This document shows positions 8,848 through 16,743 of a stretch of DNA of 51,391 nt, piece after piece. Within the stretch, counting starts at the first letter, position 1, and each line of letters starts with the position of its first letter. The position numbers and the translations under genes are program-made. The stretch spans positions 1 through 51,391 of the forward strand of contig JAIXKR010000002.1 of NCBI GenBank assembly GCA_026932235.1, in the 5' to 3' direction. Under the pieces are notes generated by a model that did no database searches, was not told the DNA's origin, and worked only from the letters and a program-made list of their open reading frames with translations. Source of the DNA: Burkholderiales bacterium. GTDB lineage: Bacteria; Pseudomonadota; Gammaproteobacteria; Burkholderiales; Burkholderiaceae_C.

Positions 8848-10155
8848 TCAGCCGCAATCCTTGACGCGCAGCTCGACGCGGCGATCCAGCGCGTCGGAGA
8901 GGTCGTCGCGCCCGTTGCCGACCAGCGTTTGCGTCGAGCCGTATCCCTTGGCGTCCATTCGCTTGCGCATCACGGGCGCGATCACCTCGATCGACTTGCG
9001 CACCGATTCCGCGCGCAGCAGCGACAGGCGCTCGTTGAGCGGCTCGGCGCCGGTCGGGCTGGTGTGCCCGGCGAGTTCGAGGCAGGTCGTCCGCTTGGCC
9101 GCGCGCCTGGCGATCTCGGTCAGCCACATCGGGTAGGGCAGGGGTCCGGCGGCAGGGTCGACCCACATCGCCGCGGTGCCGGGGCGGAAGAGGAATTTCA
9201 GGCCCAGCAGCCTGGCGTCCAGCCCGTGATCGACGATCTCGCCGAAGGCCGCGCGTGCCGGCCCCATGCGGCGCAGCTTCAGGTTGGTGAGGTAGAGCCC
9301 GGAGCGAACGCGCAACTGGTCGCCGCCGGGCGCTTCGGCGGCGGTCTCGTAGAGTTTGAGCGCGTCGGCATAGCGTCCAGCGCCATAGGCGTCGATGGCT
9401 TCGGCGATGGTGGCGGCGGTGATCACGCGATCGATGTAGTTGGGGTTTATGGGGTCCCCCACCTTCGTGCCCTGACAGGTGCGCACGTAGCCGCTGATGG
9501 CGGCGTCGTCGAGCCAGGCCGGGTTGTCGCGGAAGAAGGGCAGCGGCGAGGGGTCGACCGCGTCGGGTGTGGCGAAGGCGAGGCCCTTGCCCACGAGCTT
9601 GCCCGTCTTCAGGTCGGCCAGCGCAAGACATATGCGGTAGGCCTGCCGCAGGCCCTCGGTCTTGCGCTCTTCGTTGACGCCGGTGAGCGTGCCGATCAAG
9701 AGCAAGGGCCCCTGCTGCACCGTACTGGCCCGAAACGGCTGCACGTCGTACGCGGGATGCCTGTCCTTGATGAACTGCGCCAGCCGCGCGCCCATCGCCT
9801 GCGTCGCCACGCTCTGCGCGCCGGTGACGCCGTCGATCAGCGGGTCGATGACGAGATCGCGCGCGCCGCCCGCAGGCAACTGAGCGCGCGCGAACAGATT
9901 GTCGGCGGCGGCGAGCACGGCCTGGTCGAAGGGCAGGGTCGGCGGCGGCGCCGCCGGCGGTGCAGGTGCCGGTGCAGGCGCCGCAGGGGGCGGCGCGCTG
10001 GGTGCGGGTTGCGGCGCCGTCGAGGCGGAAGGGGCAGGGGGCGCTTCGGAAGGCGGCGATGTGGCGCAACCGGCCAAAGTCAGCAACAGGGCCAGCGGGA
10101 GGCTCAGGGCGCGGGCGGCATTGCGACGTCCGGCCTCGGAATCGAACTTGCTCAT
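8848..10155 (-). CDS. OmpA-domain outer-membrane lipoprotein
   Basis: 435-residue lipoprotein with lipobox LTLAGC near residue 30 and a Pro/Ala-rich tether of about 60 residues. A middle domain of unknown function follows (DNLFARAQLP..., with a TPR-like stretch around ALKLYETAAE). The C-terminal OmpA/MotB domain (LAGHTSPTGAEPLNERLSLL ... LDRRVELRV) should bind peptidoglycan. The start has AAGGAG eight bases upstream; the longer frame to 10218 lacks this. It lies 134 bases downstream of a membrane Ser/Thr kinase gene on the same strand and may be cotranscribed. A role as envelope partner of that kinase is inference. Confidence 0.8.
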   Translation of the reverse strand: MSKFDSEAGRRNAARALSLPLALLLTLAGCATSPPSEAPPAPSASTAPQPAPSAPPPAAPAPAPAPPAAPPPTLPFDQAVLAAADNLFARAQLPAGGARDLVIDPLIDGVTGAQSVATQAMGARLAQFIKDRHPAYDVQPFRASTVQQGPLLLIGTLTGVNEERKTEGLRQAYRICLALADLKTGKLVGKGLAFATPDAVDPSPLPFFRDNPAWLDDAAISGYVRTCQGTKVGDPINPNYIDRVITAATIAEAIDAYGAGRYADALKLYETAAEAPGGDQLRVRSGLYLTNLKLRRMGPARAAFGEIVDHGLDARLLGLKFLFRPGTAAMWVDPAAGPLPYPMWLTEIARRAAKRTTCLELAGHTSPTGAEPLNERLSLLRAESVRKSIEVIAPVMRKRMDAKGYGSTQTLVGNGRDDLSDALDRRVELRVKDCG

Positions 10156-10289
10156 GCGTGCGGGCTCCTTCTGGGTGGACCCGCGGGCGGACCTACGGGC
10201 GAACTTGCGTGAGGTCAAGTATGCCTTTCGTTGCCTGCCGCTACAGGTCGGTTCGCACGGCCGCGTCGCGGACCTTCTTCACGCAGGTT

Positions 10290-11786
10290 TCAACGCGTGC
10301 AGCGGGTCTGGAAGTACTGCGACTGTTCGGGCGTCAGCGGCTCGCCGATCTGCATGCGCTGCAGCAGATCGCTGCAGCGCGCGCCGAGCACCTCGCGGCG
10401 CTCCTGGCGATCGGCGTCGGCCCTCGGACGCGGTCGAGGTTCGCGCGGAGGACCGATTCGCGGCGCGGGCTCCGATCGCGCAGGCTCGTCTGCCTGGGGG
10501 GGCGCCGCGGCCTGCGGCGTGTCGTGGCGCTCCTGCGGCGCAGGCGTGTTCTCGGCCGGGACGGGCGCAGGCGGCGCGGGCCCCGCGGGGGCCGGGGAGG
10601 GCTGGAGTCCAGACGTGGCGGCTTCGCTTGTCGCCGGGGTCGAGCGCGTGGACGTCGCCGGCGCCGGCGCGGGGTCGAGGAAGAGGATCCAGGCCGCCAT
10701 CGCCAGCACCGCCACGAGCGCACCGGCAAGCAGCGGCAACACGGTGCGGCGCAGCGTCGGTGCGGATCCTGTCCGGGAGCCTCGAGGCGCGGAGGCCGGC
10801 GTCGCGGCTGGCCGCGCGCCGGCCTGCGCGGACGATTCGACTCCGGTGCGGCGTTCGTCGCGGTCGCTGCCGGATCCGGTCTTGCGTTCATGATCCGCCG
10901 CGGCGTGGGCCTGGGCGCCGGCCTCGGGCGCGGCGGCACGGCGCGTCGACGCCGCCTCGAGGTCGGCAAGCGCCTCGGCGAAGGCCGCTGCGCTCGCGTA
11001 ACGATCCTCCGGCTGCTTGGCCAGTGCGCGCGCGATCACGTCATCGAAGGCGCGTGGGAGTTGCGGCGCGATCGCGGAGGGCGGCTTCGGATCGTCCTGC
11101 ACGATCTGGCGCTGCACGGCAAACGGTCCGGCGCCCGCGAACGGCCGCTGGCCGGTGAGGCACTGGTAGAGGATGACGCCGGCGGCGAAGATGTCGGCGC
11201 GCGAGCCCACCGCCAAGCCCAGCACCTGCTCGGGCGCCATGTAGCTGGGGGTGCCGACGAGCGTGCCGGGCATGGTGCGATCCTGCGTCGTGTTGGCCAC
11301 GCGCGCGACGCCGAAATCGGTGAGCTTGACGTGCCCGCCCGCGTCCAGCATGACGTTGGCGGGTTTCACGTCGCGATGCACGATGCCCTGGGTGTGCGCG
11401 AAATCCAGCGCCGCCAGCAACTCGGCCATGATGCGCAGCGTCTGCGCCAGCGGCAAGGCCTGCCCGGCCTCGAAGACCTTGGACAGCTCCTGACCGCGCA
11501 CGAACTCCATCACGATGTAGGAGATGTCCTCGTGCTCGCCGAAGTCGTGCACGGTGACGATGTTCGGGTGCGCCAGCCGCGCCGCAGCCTGCGCCTCGCG
11601 TTCGAAGCGCGAGGCGTACTCGCCTGCGCTGCTGTCGTCGGCGAGGTGGCTGCGCAGCACCGTCTTGATCGCCACGGTGCGGCCCAGCCGCGTATCGACG
11701 GCCTCGTAGACGACGCCCATGGCGCCCTGTCCCAGGACTTTCACCAGCCGGTAGCGGCCAAGAAAGCTCTGAGTGGCGTGGTTCAT
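10290..11786 (-). CDS. Membrane Hanks-type Ser/Thr protein kinase
   Basis: 498-residue eukaryotic-like kinase. The kinase domain (about 12-270) has the glycine loop LGQGAMGVVYEAVD, the VAIK lysine, catalytic loop VHRDVKPANVML (His about 137), DFGVA and MAPEQVLG, so it should be active. After a charged juxtamembrane region, one hydrophobic segment near 342-368 (VLPLLAGALVAVLAMAAWIL) is followed by a Pro-rich extracytoplasmic tail. The tail ends in a short two-cysteine module (ARCSDLLQRMQIGEPLTP ... RCTR). No PASTA or PEGA domain is present. The gene is divergent from the HpcH/HpaI gene and is followed by the OmpA-type lipoprotein gene. No Shine-Dalgarno is clear at this ATG, but the kinase fold starts 12 residues in, so the start is plausible. 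Confidence 0.88.
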   Translation of the reverse strand: MNHATQSFLGRYRLVKVLGQGAMGVVYEAVDTRLGRTVAIKTVLRSHLADDSSAGEYASRFEREAQAAARLAHPNIVTVHDFGEHEDISYIVMEFVRGQELSKVFEAGQALPLAQTLRIMAELLAALDFAHTQGIVHRDVKPANVMLDAGGHVKLTDFGVARVANTTQDRTMPGTLVGTPSYMAPEQVLGLAVGSRADIFAAGVILYQCLTGQRPFAGAGPFAVQRQIVQDDPKPPSAIAPQLPRAFDDVIARALAKQPEDRYASAAAFAEALADLEAASTRRAAAPEAGAQAHAAADHERKTGSGSDRDERRTGVESSAQAGARPAATPASAPRGSRTGSAPTLRRTVLPLLAGALVAVLAMAAWILFLDPAPAPATSTRSTPATSEAATSGLQPSPAPAGPAPPAPVPAENTPAPQERHDTPQAAAPPQADEPARSEPAPRIGPPREPRPRPRADADRQERREVLGARCSDLLQRMQIGEPLTPEQSQYFQTRCTR

Positions 11787-11846
11787 CGGCGGCGCGCTTG
11801 TGACCGCCGACGGGGCGACGGCCGCGAGAAGAATGAGGCTCGGGGC

Positions 11847-11852
11847 AGTATA
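11847..11852 (-). promoter_or_regulatory. Candidate -10 (TATACT) of the Ser/Thr kinase gene
   Basis: TATACT on the minus strand, with TGAACG 18 bases further upstream as a weak -35. It lies about 60 bases before the kinase ATG in the divergent region shared with the HpcH/HpaI gene. Confidence 0.4.
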
Positions 11853-11954
11853 GAGGTGGGCATCGTCCCCGTTCACCCCGACGCGCGCGCCGTACCATCG
11901 CAGGCAAGGATCGAGGCCCGCGCGGGCTGTCGATGCAAGGATTAGGGGCACCCC

Positions 11955-12716
11955 ATGCGAGAAAACCTCCTGCGTACCCTCTGGACCCAGGGCAAGCCGG
12001 CGCTCAACGGCTGGCTGGCCATGCCGGACAGCTTCGGCGCCGAGCTGATGGCGCACCAGGGCTTCGACGCGCTGACGATCGACATGCAGCATGGGCTCAT
12101 CGACGGGCAACGCATGATCGCCATGCTGCAGGCGATCAGCAGCACGGCCACGGTGCCGCTGGTGCGCGTGCCCTGGCTGGAGCCGGGCGTGCTGATGAAG
12201 GCGCTGGATGCCGGCGCCTACGGCGTCATCTGCCCGATGGTGAGCACGCGCGAGGAGGCGCAGCGCCTGGTTTCCTGCACGCGCTACGCGCCGCTGGGCG
12301 CGCGCAGCTTCGGACCCGTGCGTGCCAGCCTGTATGCCGGCGCCGACTACGCCAGCCGCGCCAACCAGACGGTGGCCGTGTTCGCGATGATCGAGACCGC
12401 AGAGGCGCTGGACAACCTGGACGCCATCCTCGGTGTCGAGGGCCTGGACGGGGTCTACGTCGGGCCGTCGGATCTCTCCCTGGCGCTGGGCTGCAGGCCG
12501 GTGTTCGACGATGTCGAACCGAAGGTGGCGCAGGCGATCGAGCACATCGTGGCGCGCGCGCAGGCGCACGGCGTCGTCGCCGGCGTGCATTGCGGGCGCG
12601 CCGACGTGGCGCGGGCGCGCGTGGCGCTCGGCTACCGCTTCGTCACCGTGTGCTCGGACACGCGGCTGCTGGCCGCCGGCGCGCAGGACGTGCTGGCGGC
12701 GGTGCGCAAGGCTTGA
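11955..12716 (+). CDS. HpcH/HpaI family aldolase
   Basis: 253-residue metal-dependent class II aldolase/lyase of the HpcH/HpaI group (relatives: 2-dehydro-3-deoxyglucarate aldolase GarL, 4-hydroxy-2-oxoheptanedioate aldolase). It would split a 2-keto-4-hydroxy acid into pyruvate and an aldehyde. Family signs are MAHQGFDALTIDMQHGLID, the PLVRVPWLEPG strand, a metal-binding Glu in FAMIETAEALDNLD and the Asp in GVYVGPSDLSLALG. AGGATTAGGGG precedes the ATG and can serve as ribosome-binding site. It stands alone without a recognisable catabolic cluster, so the natural substrate is not inferable. Confidence 0.88.
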   Translation: MRENLLRTLWTQGKPALNGWLAMPDSFGAELMAHQGFDALTIDMQHGLIDGQRMIAMLQAISSTATVPLVRVPWLEPGVLMKALDAGAYGVICPMVSTREEAQRLVSCTRYAPLGARSFGPVRASLYAGADYASRANQTVAVFAMIETAEALDNLDAILGVEGLDGVYVGPSDLSLALGCRPVFDDVEPKVAQAIEHIVARAQAHGVVAGVHCGRADVARARVALGYRFVTVCSDTRLLAAGAQDVLAAVRKA

Positions 12717-12760
12717 GCCTCGGACGAGCGAGGGCCGGCCGCAAGCAGCGGCGCCCCCCG

Positions 12761-12766
12761 CATAAT
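12761..12766 (+). promoter_or_regulatory. Candidate -10 (CATAAT) of the diguanylate cyclase gene
   Basis: CATAAT lies 32 bases upstream of the ATG at 12799 in a GC-rich gap after the aldolase stop. No clear -35 is present. Confidence 0.35.
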
Positions 12767-12798
12767 GCCCTCGTCACACGACTTCGCAGGGTGGGTGA

Positions 12799-13950
12799 AT
12801 GGAGTCCGGCACGATCGCGGTCGTCCTGGCACTGACGCTGGCGTGCACCGGGGGCATGTTCCTCGTCATCGCCAAGCAGATGCAGGGGCGCAGCGGCATG
12901 GCGACCTTCGCGCTCGGGCTGTCGCTGTTCGGGCTCGTCTTCGCGGTGCCCGCACCGATCGACGCCGCGGCGGGACTCGTGCTCGGCACCCTGATAGACG
13001 CTGCCGCTGTCGCTGCGGTGCTGCTGCTGCGGCGCGGATTGCAGCGCTTCATGCGCGAGGACGAACTGTCGTGGCGCGCGCTCGGTCTCTTCGTGCTGGG
13101 CTTCGGCGCGGTCTCGGTGGCGGCGCGGCTGGCCTTCGGCGACGCCGCGCGCGGAGTCGTGCTGCTGCTCGTGCTCGCGCTGCTCTTCGGCTGGCTCGCC
13201 TACACCGCGATGCGCGAAGCCCACCGCGACTCGCCGCTGCTGCGCATGCCCTTGCTGCTGCTGGCCGCAGTGCTGTCGGCATTGGCGCTGCTGAGCCTGG
13301 GCAACATGGTGCAGAAGGTCTCCGCCGGCGCCGACATGACGGGCGCGGTGAGCGACCCCTTCTACGACGCGGTGCTGATGCTGGCGGCGCTGCTGCTCGG
13401 GCCGACACTGCTGTGGATGCACTCGCTGCAGCTGACGCGGCAGCTCGCCGAACTGGCCACGCGCGACCCGCTGACCCGGCTTCTCAACGAGGCCGGCCTG
13501 GATGAGGCGCTGCGCCGGCACTTCGCGCGTCGCCAGCATGATCCGATGACACTGATGCACATCGACGTCGATCGGTTCGAACGCGTCAACCGCCTGCACG
13601 GCGAGGCCGCCGGAGACGACGTGCTGCGGCTCATCGGCGTGGCGCTGGAGTCGACGCTGCGCGCCGACGATTTCGTCGCCCGCGTCGGCGGCGAGGAGTT
13701 CGTCGTCGCCAGCGTCGGCGACGACATCGAAAAGGCCGCGATCCTCGGCGAGCGCCTGCGCGCTGCGGTCGCCGCGTTGCAGACCGGTCTCAGCGACGGC
13801 AGCGGGCATCTGCGCTGCGCCATCACGGTGGGCCTGTCGCGGCCGTTCGCCGACCTCGAGCGCTGGCGCGTGGCCTGGGACGAGGCGGCGGTGTCGATGC
13901 AAGCCGGCAAGGACGCGGGCGGCAACTGCGTCGTGCACCCGACGAACTGA
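12799..13950 (+). CDS. Membrane diguanylate cyclase (GGDEF)
   Basis: 383-residue protein that should make cyclic di-GMP from two GTP. The first 210 residues form about six hydrophobic segments with no recognisable ligand domain. The GGDEF domain (about 215-383) has LMHIDVDRFERVN (metal Asp) and an intact GGEEF signature at 297-301. The allosteric inhibitory site RADD sits five residues before it (288-291), so product inhibition is likely. The last part (WDEAAVSMQAGKDAGGN) keeps the usual C-terminal GGDEF pattern. A GGGTGG just upstream of the ATG may serve as ribosome-binding site. The neighbours give no specific pathway. Confidence 0.9.
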   Translation: MESGTIAVVLALTLACTGGMFLVIAKQMQGRSGMATFALGLSLFGLVFAVPAPIDAAAGLVLGTLIDAAAVAAVLLLRRGLQRFMREDELSWRALGLFVLGFGAVSVAARLAFGDAARGVVLLLVLALLFGWLAYTAMREAHRDSPLLRMPLLLLAAVLSALALLSLGNMVQKVSAGADMTGAVSDPFYDAVLMLAALLLGPTLLWMHSLQLTRQLAELATRDPLTRLLNEAGLDEALRRHFARRQHDPMTLMHIDVDRFERVNRLHGEAAGDDVLRLIGVALESTLRADDFVARVGGEEFVVASVGDDIEKAAILGERLRAAVAALQTGLSDGSGHLRCAITVGLSRPFADLERWRVAWDEAAVSMQAGKDAGGNCVVHPTN

Positions 13951-14018
13951 CCCCCCCACTCGCACCCGACGACGTGGCGAGGGCTTGCCCTCCAGTGGGG
14001 AGAGGCTTCGCGGCGCCG

Positions 14019-14032
14019 TTGATCTGGCGCAA
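14019..14032. promoter_or_regulatory. FNR/DNR-type box TTGATCTGGCGCAA
   Basis: Matches the FNR-family consensus TTGAT-N4-ATCAA at eight of ten defined positions (left arm perfect; right arm CGCAA). It lies about 150 bases before the Crp/Fnr gene, whose recognition helix has the FNR-type E..SR pattern, so autoregulation or control by another FNR protein is plausible. Confidence 0.55.
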
Positions 14033-14174
14033 TGGACCTCGGTTCCTGCTGTCCGAAAGTGCGCCTGCGCCCGATTTCGAGACCGATCCCCACCATGCCG
14101 GATGGCTTGACGCCTGCACGCGAGTCCCGAGTTCAGGGCCGATTGAACGATGACAGGGGGAGAGGGCCGCACGC

Positions 14175-14984
14175 ATGGGAACAGTGCAATTCGTCGACAA
14201 CCATCCGGACGGCGCCCTGATGCTCGCCGAGCGCGCCATGCCGCCGCTCGAGTCATCGCTGTCCGCGACGCGACGCCCGGCGCGCGCTCCCGAAGCCGCG
14301 ATGCCCGACGCCCGCGCCTGGAACGAGCTGCTCGGCGGGCCGGTGCTCGGCGCGCAGGAGTTGGCGGCGCTGAACGCGATCGCGCGCTCGCGCTTCGTGC
14401 CGCAGGGCGGGGTGGTGTTCGCGCAGCATGAGGCGGCGCGCGCGCTGATCTTCGTGCGTGAGGGCGATGCGGCGCTGGGCTGCACGACGCCGGAGGGGTC
14501 GTTCCGCATCGAGCGGCCGGTGCGCGGTCCCGGCTGGCTCGACCAGAGTTCGGCCTGGATCGACGTCGCCCACCCGGTCGAAGCGCGTGCCATGAGCGCC
14601 CTGGCGGTCGTCGAACTCGCGCGCGAGGATGTCCAGGCACTCATGTCCGCACATCCCATGCTGGCGCGCCGCCTGGTCAGCGGGCTGGCGCGTGAAGTGC
14701 ACGCGCTGGCCTTGCACATGCACGGGCTGATGCACAAGGATGCGCCGGCGCGCTTTGCACAGTGGCTGGTCGCGCGCTTTCAGCCCTCGGCGGAGAGCGC
14801 GCACGGCGGCATCGTCAAGATGTGCGAGCGCAAGCGCGACATCGCCTCGCAACTGGCGATCACGCCCGAGACGCTGTCGCGCCTCATGCGCGGCTTCACA
14901 CGCCAGGGCCTGCTGGTGGTGTCCGGCTACACCGTGCACGTGACCGACATCGACGGCCTGCGGCGCATCGCCGAAGGAAGCTGA
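14175..14984 (+). CDS. Crp/Fnr family transcriptional regulator
   Basis: 269-residue regulator with an N-terminal cyclic-nucleotide-binding-type beta roll (about 50-165), a long dimerisation helix and a C-terminal winged helix-turn-helix. The recognition helix reads AITPETLSRLMRGF (about 227-240); Glu, Ser and Arg are at the positions that contact TTGAT in FNR. The N-terminal cysteine cluster that holds the [4Fe-4S] centre of true FNR is absent, so it resembles DNR/NnrR-type or redox-insensitive members. The start at 14175 has GGGGGAGAGGG upstream; ATG 14301 would still leave the whole fold. An FNR-type box lies in its promoter region. Targets outside the window are unknown. Confidence 0.85.
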   Translation: MGTVQFVDNHPDGALMLAERAMPPLESSLSATRRPARAPEAAMPDARAWNELLGGPVLGAQELAALNAIARSRFVPQGGVVFAQHEAARALIFVREGDAALGCTTPEGSFRIERPVRGPGWLDQSSAWIDVAHPVEARAMSALAVVELAREDVQALMSAHPMLARRLVSGLAREVHALALHMHGLMHKDAPARFAQWLVARFQPSAESAHGGIVKMCERKRDIASQLAITPETLSRLMRGFTRQGLLVVSGYTVHVTDIDGLRRIAEGS

Positions 14985-15069
14985 GCCGCGGGATTCCTGC
15001 CGCGATCCGCCGACCGGGCGCCGACCCTGGGAGTTTCCCGAGGCCGGCAAAAGTCGCGGTCGCGCTCGA

Positions 15070-15075
15070 TACGAT
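15070..15075 (+). promoter_or_regulatory. Candidate -10 (TACGAT) before the BMP-type ABC operon
   Basis: TACGAT within GATACGATCG lies upstream of the short ORF at 15086 and the ABC ATPase at 15193. The spacing would put the transcript start close to 15082. No firm -35 is present. Confidence 0.3.
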
Positions 15076-15085
15076 CGCGGCCGTG

Positions 15086-15196
15086 ATGGGGCCCATCCTC
15101 CGCGGCATGCCCGACGTGCCGCTTCGAGAGCAGGTCGAGCACCCGCCCCGGGTGCCGTCGTGCGGCTGCCAGCGCAACGAAACGCCTCCCGCATGA
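15086..15196 (+). CDS. Possible 36-residue leader ORF coupled to the ABC ATPase
   Basis: A short frame starting MGPILRGMPDVPLREQ and ending in TGA that overlaps the ATPase ATG (ATGA, four bases). The ATPase start has no visible Shine-Dalgarno sequence, so translational coupling from this frame is possible. The peptide has no recognised similarity and contains a CGC motif near its end. It could be a chance ORF in GC-rich DNA; treat as tentative. Confidence 0.25.
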   Translation: MGPILRGMPDVPLREQVEHPPRVPSCGCQRNETPPA

Positions 15197-16743
15197 CCCC
15201 ACCCCGCCTCGAGCTCAGCGGTATCCGCAAGCAGTATCCCGCGGTGCTCGCCAACGACGACGTGCACCTGCGCGTGCTGCCCGGGCAGATCCACGCCGTG
15301 CTGGGCGAGAACGGCGCCGGCAAGAGCACGCTGATGAAGATCATCTACGGCGCCGTGCAGCCCGACGCCGGCAGCATGCAATGGAACGGGCAGGCGGTGC
15401 AGGTGAAGAGCCCGGCAGCGGCGCGCCAGCTCGGCATCAGCATGGTCTACCAGCACTTCTCGCTCTTCGAGACGCTGACCGTGGCCGAGAACGTCTGGCT
15501 CGGCCTGGAGCGCTCGATCAAGCTGGCGCAGGTGGCGGCGCGCATCGGCGAGGTCGCGCACGCCTACGGGCTGGAGGTGGATGCGCGGCGTCCCGTGCAT
15601 ACCCTCTCGGTGGGGGAGAAGCAGCGCGTGGAGATCGTGCGCGCCCTGCTCACCGACCCGCAGTTGCTGATCCTCGACGAGCCGACCTCGGTGCTGACGC
15701 CGCAGGCGGTGGAGAAGCTCTTCGTCACGCTGCGCCGCCTCGCCGAGGGCGGCACCAGCATCCTCTACATCAGCCACAAGCTCGACGAGATCCGGGCGCT
15801 GTGCCACCACTGCACCGTGCTGCGCGGCGGCAGGGTCACCGGCGAGGTCGATCCGACCCGGGAGAGCAACGCCAGCCTCTCGCGCCTGATGATCGGCGCG
15901 GAGCCCGCTGCGCTGCGCGCGCGCGCCGACACCCAAGGCGCCGAAGTGCTCGTCGTCAAGGGGCTGAGCCTGCCGCGGCAGGACCCCTTCGGCGTCGACC
16001 TGGTCGACATCGGCTTCGCGGTGCGTGCCGGCGAGATCGTCGGCATCGCCGGCGTCTCCGGCAACGGGCAGCAGGAGTTGATGGCGGCGCTCTCGGGCGA
16101 GGACCCGCGCGCCCCGGTGGGCAGCGTGATGCTGCAGGGTCGCGACGTCGGCCGCCAGCGCCCGGCGAGGCGGCGGCGTGCGGGCCTGCACTTCGTTCCC
16201 GAGGAGCGCCTGGGCCGCGGCGCCGTGCCGACGCTCAGCCTGGCGCAGAACACGCTGCTCACGCGCACCGGCAGCCTGGGCATCGGCGGCTGGATCGCGC
16301 CCAGGCGCCTGCGGTCGCTGGCGGTCAAGCTCATCGAGCGCTTCCAGGTGAAGTCCGGTGGCCCCGATGCCGCCGCGCGCAGTCTCTCCGGCGGCAACCT
16401 GCAGAAGTTCATCGTCGGCCGCGAGATCGACGCCCGGCCGCGCCTGCTCATCGTCGCGCAGCCGACCTGGGGCGTGGACGTGGGCGCGGCGGCGCTGATC
16501 CGCGGTGAGCTGCTCGCACTGCGCGATGCCGGTTGCGCGCTGCTCGTCGTCAGCGAGGAGCTCGACGAGCTGTTCGAACTCAGCGACCGCCTGCTGGTCA
16601 TCGCCAAGGGCCGCATCTCGCCCAGTGTGCCGGTTGCCGAGGCCACGGTGGAGCGCATCGGCGAATGGATGTCCGGGCTCTTCCCGGGCGGCACGGCGCC
16701 GACGCCGCCGCTGCCCGAGCCCGCGGAGCGCGCGCATGCTTAG
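15193..16743 (+). CDS. BMP-type ABC importer ATP-binding protein (two NBDs)
   Basis: 516-residue double ATPase of the sugar/nucleoside importer type (RbsA/MglA, NupO/YufO-like). NBD1 has Walker A GENGAGKSTLMK near 38 and signature LSVGEKQRVEI with LLILDEPTSVL. NBD2 has the degenerate P-loop GVSGNGQQELM, usual for this family, and signature LSGGNLQKFIVGRE. It energises the two permeases encoded immediately downstream; its stop overlaps the first permease start by eight bases. ATG 15193 is chosen because homologues begin a few residues before LELSGIRKQYP; a GTG at 15160 is the alternative. With a BmpA-like binding protein in the operon, purine nucleosides are the likeliest cargo. Confidence 0.9.
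   Translation: MTPPRLELSGIRKQYPAVLANDDVHLRVLPGQIHAVLGENGAGKSTLMKIIYGAVQPDAGSMQWNGQAVQVKSPAAARQLGISMVYQHFSLFETLTVAENVWLGLERSIKLAQVAARIGEVAHAYGLEVDARRPVHTLSVGEKQRVEIVRALLTDPQLLILDEPTSVLTPQAVEKLFVTLRRLAEGGTSILYISHKLDEIRALCHHCTVLRGGRVTGEVDPTRESNASLSRLMIGAEPAALRARADTQGAEVLVVKGLSLPRQDPFGVDLVDIGFAVRAGEIVGIAGVSGNGQQELMAALSGEDPRAPVGSVMLQGRDVGRQRPARRRRAGLHFVPEERLGRGAVPTLSLAQNTLLTRTGSLGIGGWIAPRRLRSLAVKLIERFQVKSGGPDAAARSLSGGNLQKFIVGREIDARPRLLIVAQPTWGVDVGAAALIRGELLALRDAGCALLVVSEELDELFELSDRLLVIAKGRISPSVPVAEATVERIGEWMSGLFPGGTAPTPPLPEPAERAHA

Noticed and set aside
11933-14640. Long open frames antisense or shifted to the aldolase and diguanylate cyclase genes
   Set aside because: Low-complexity Arg/His/Gln-rich translations without motifs; the sense frames have complete family signatures.
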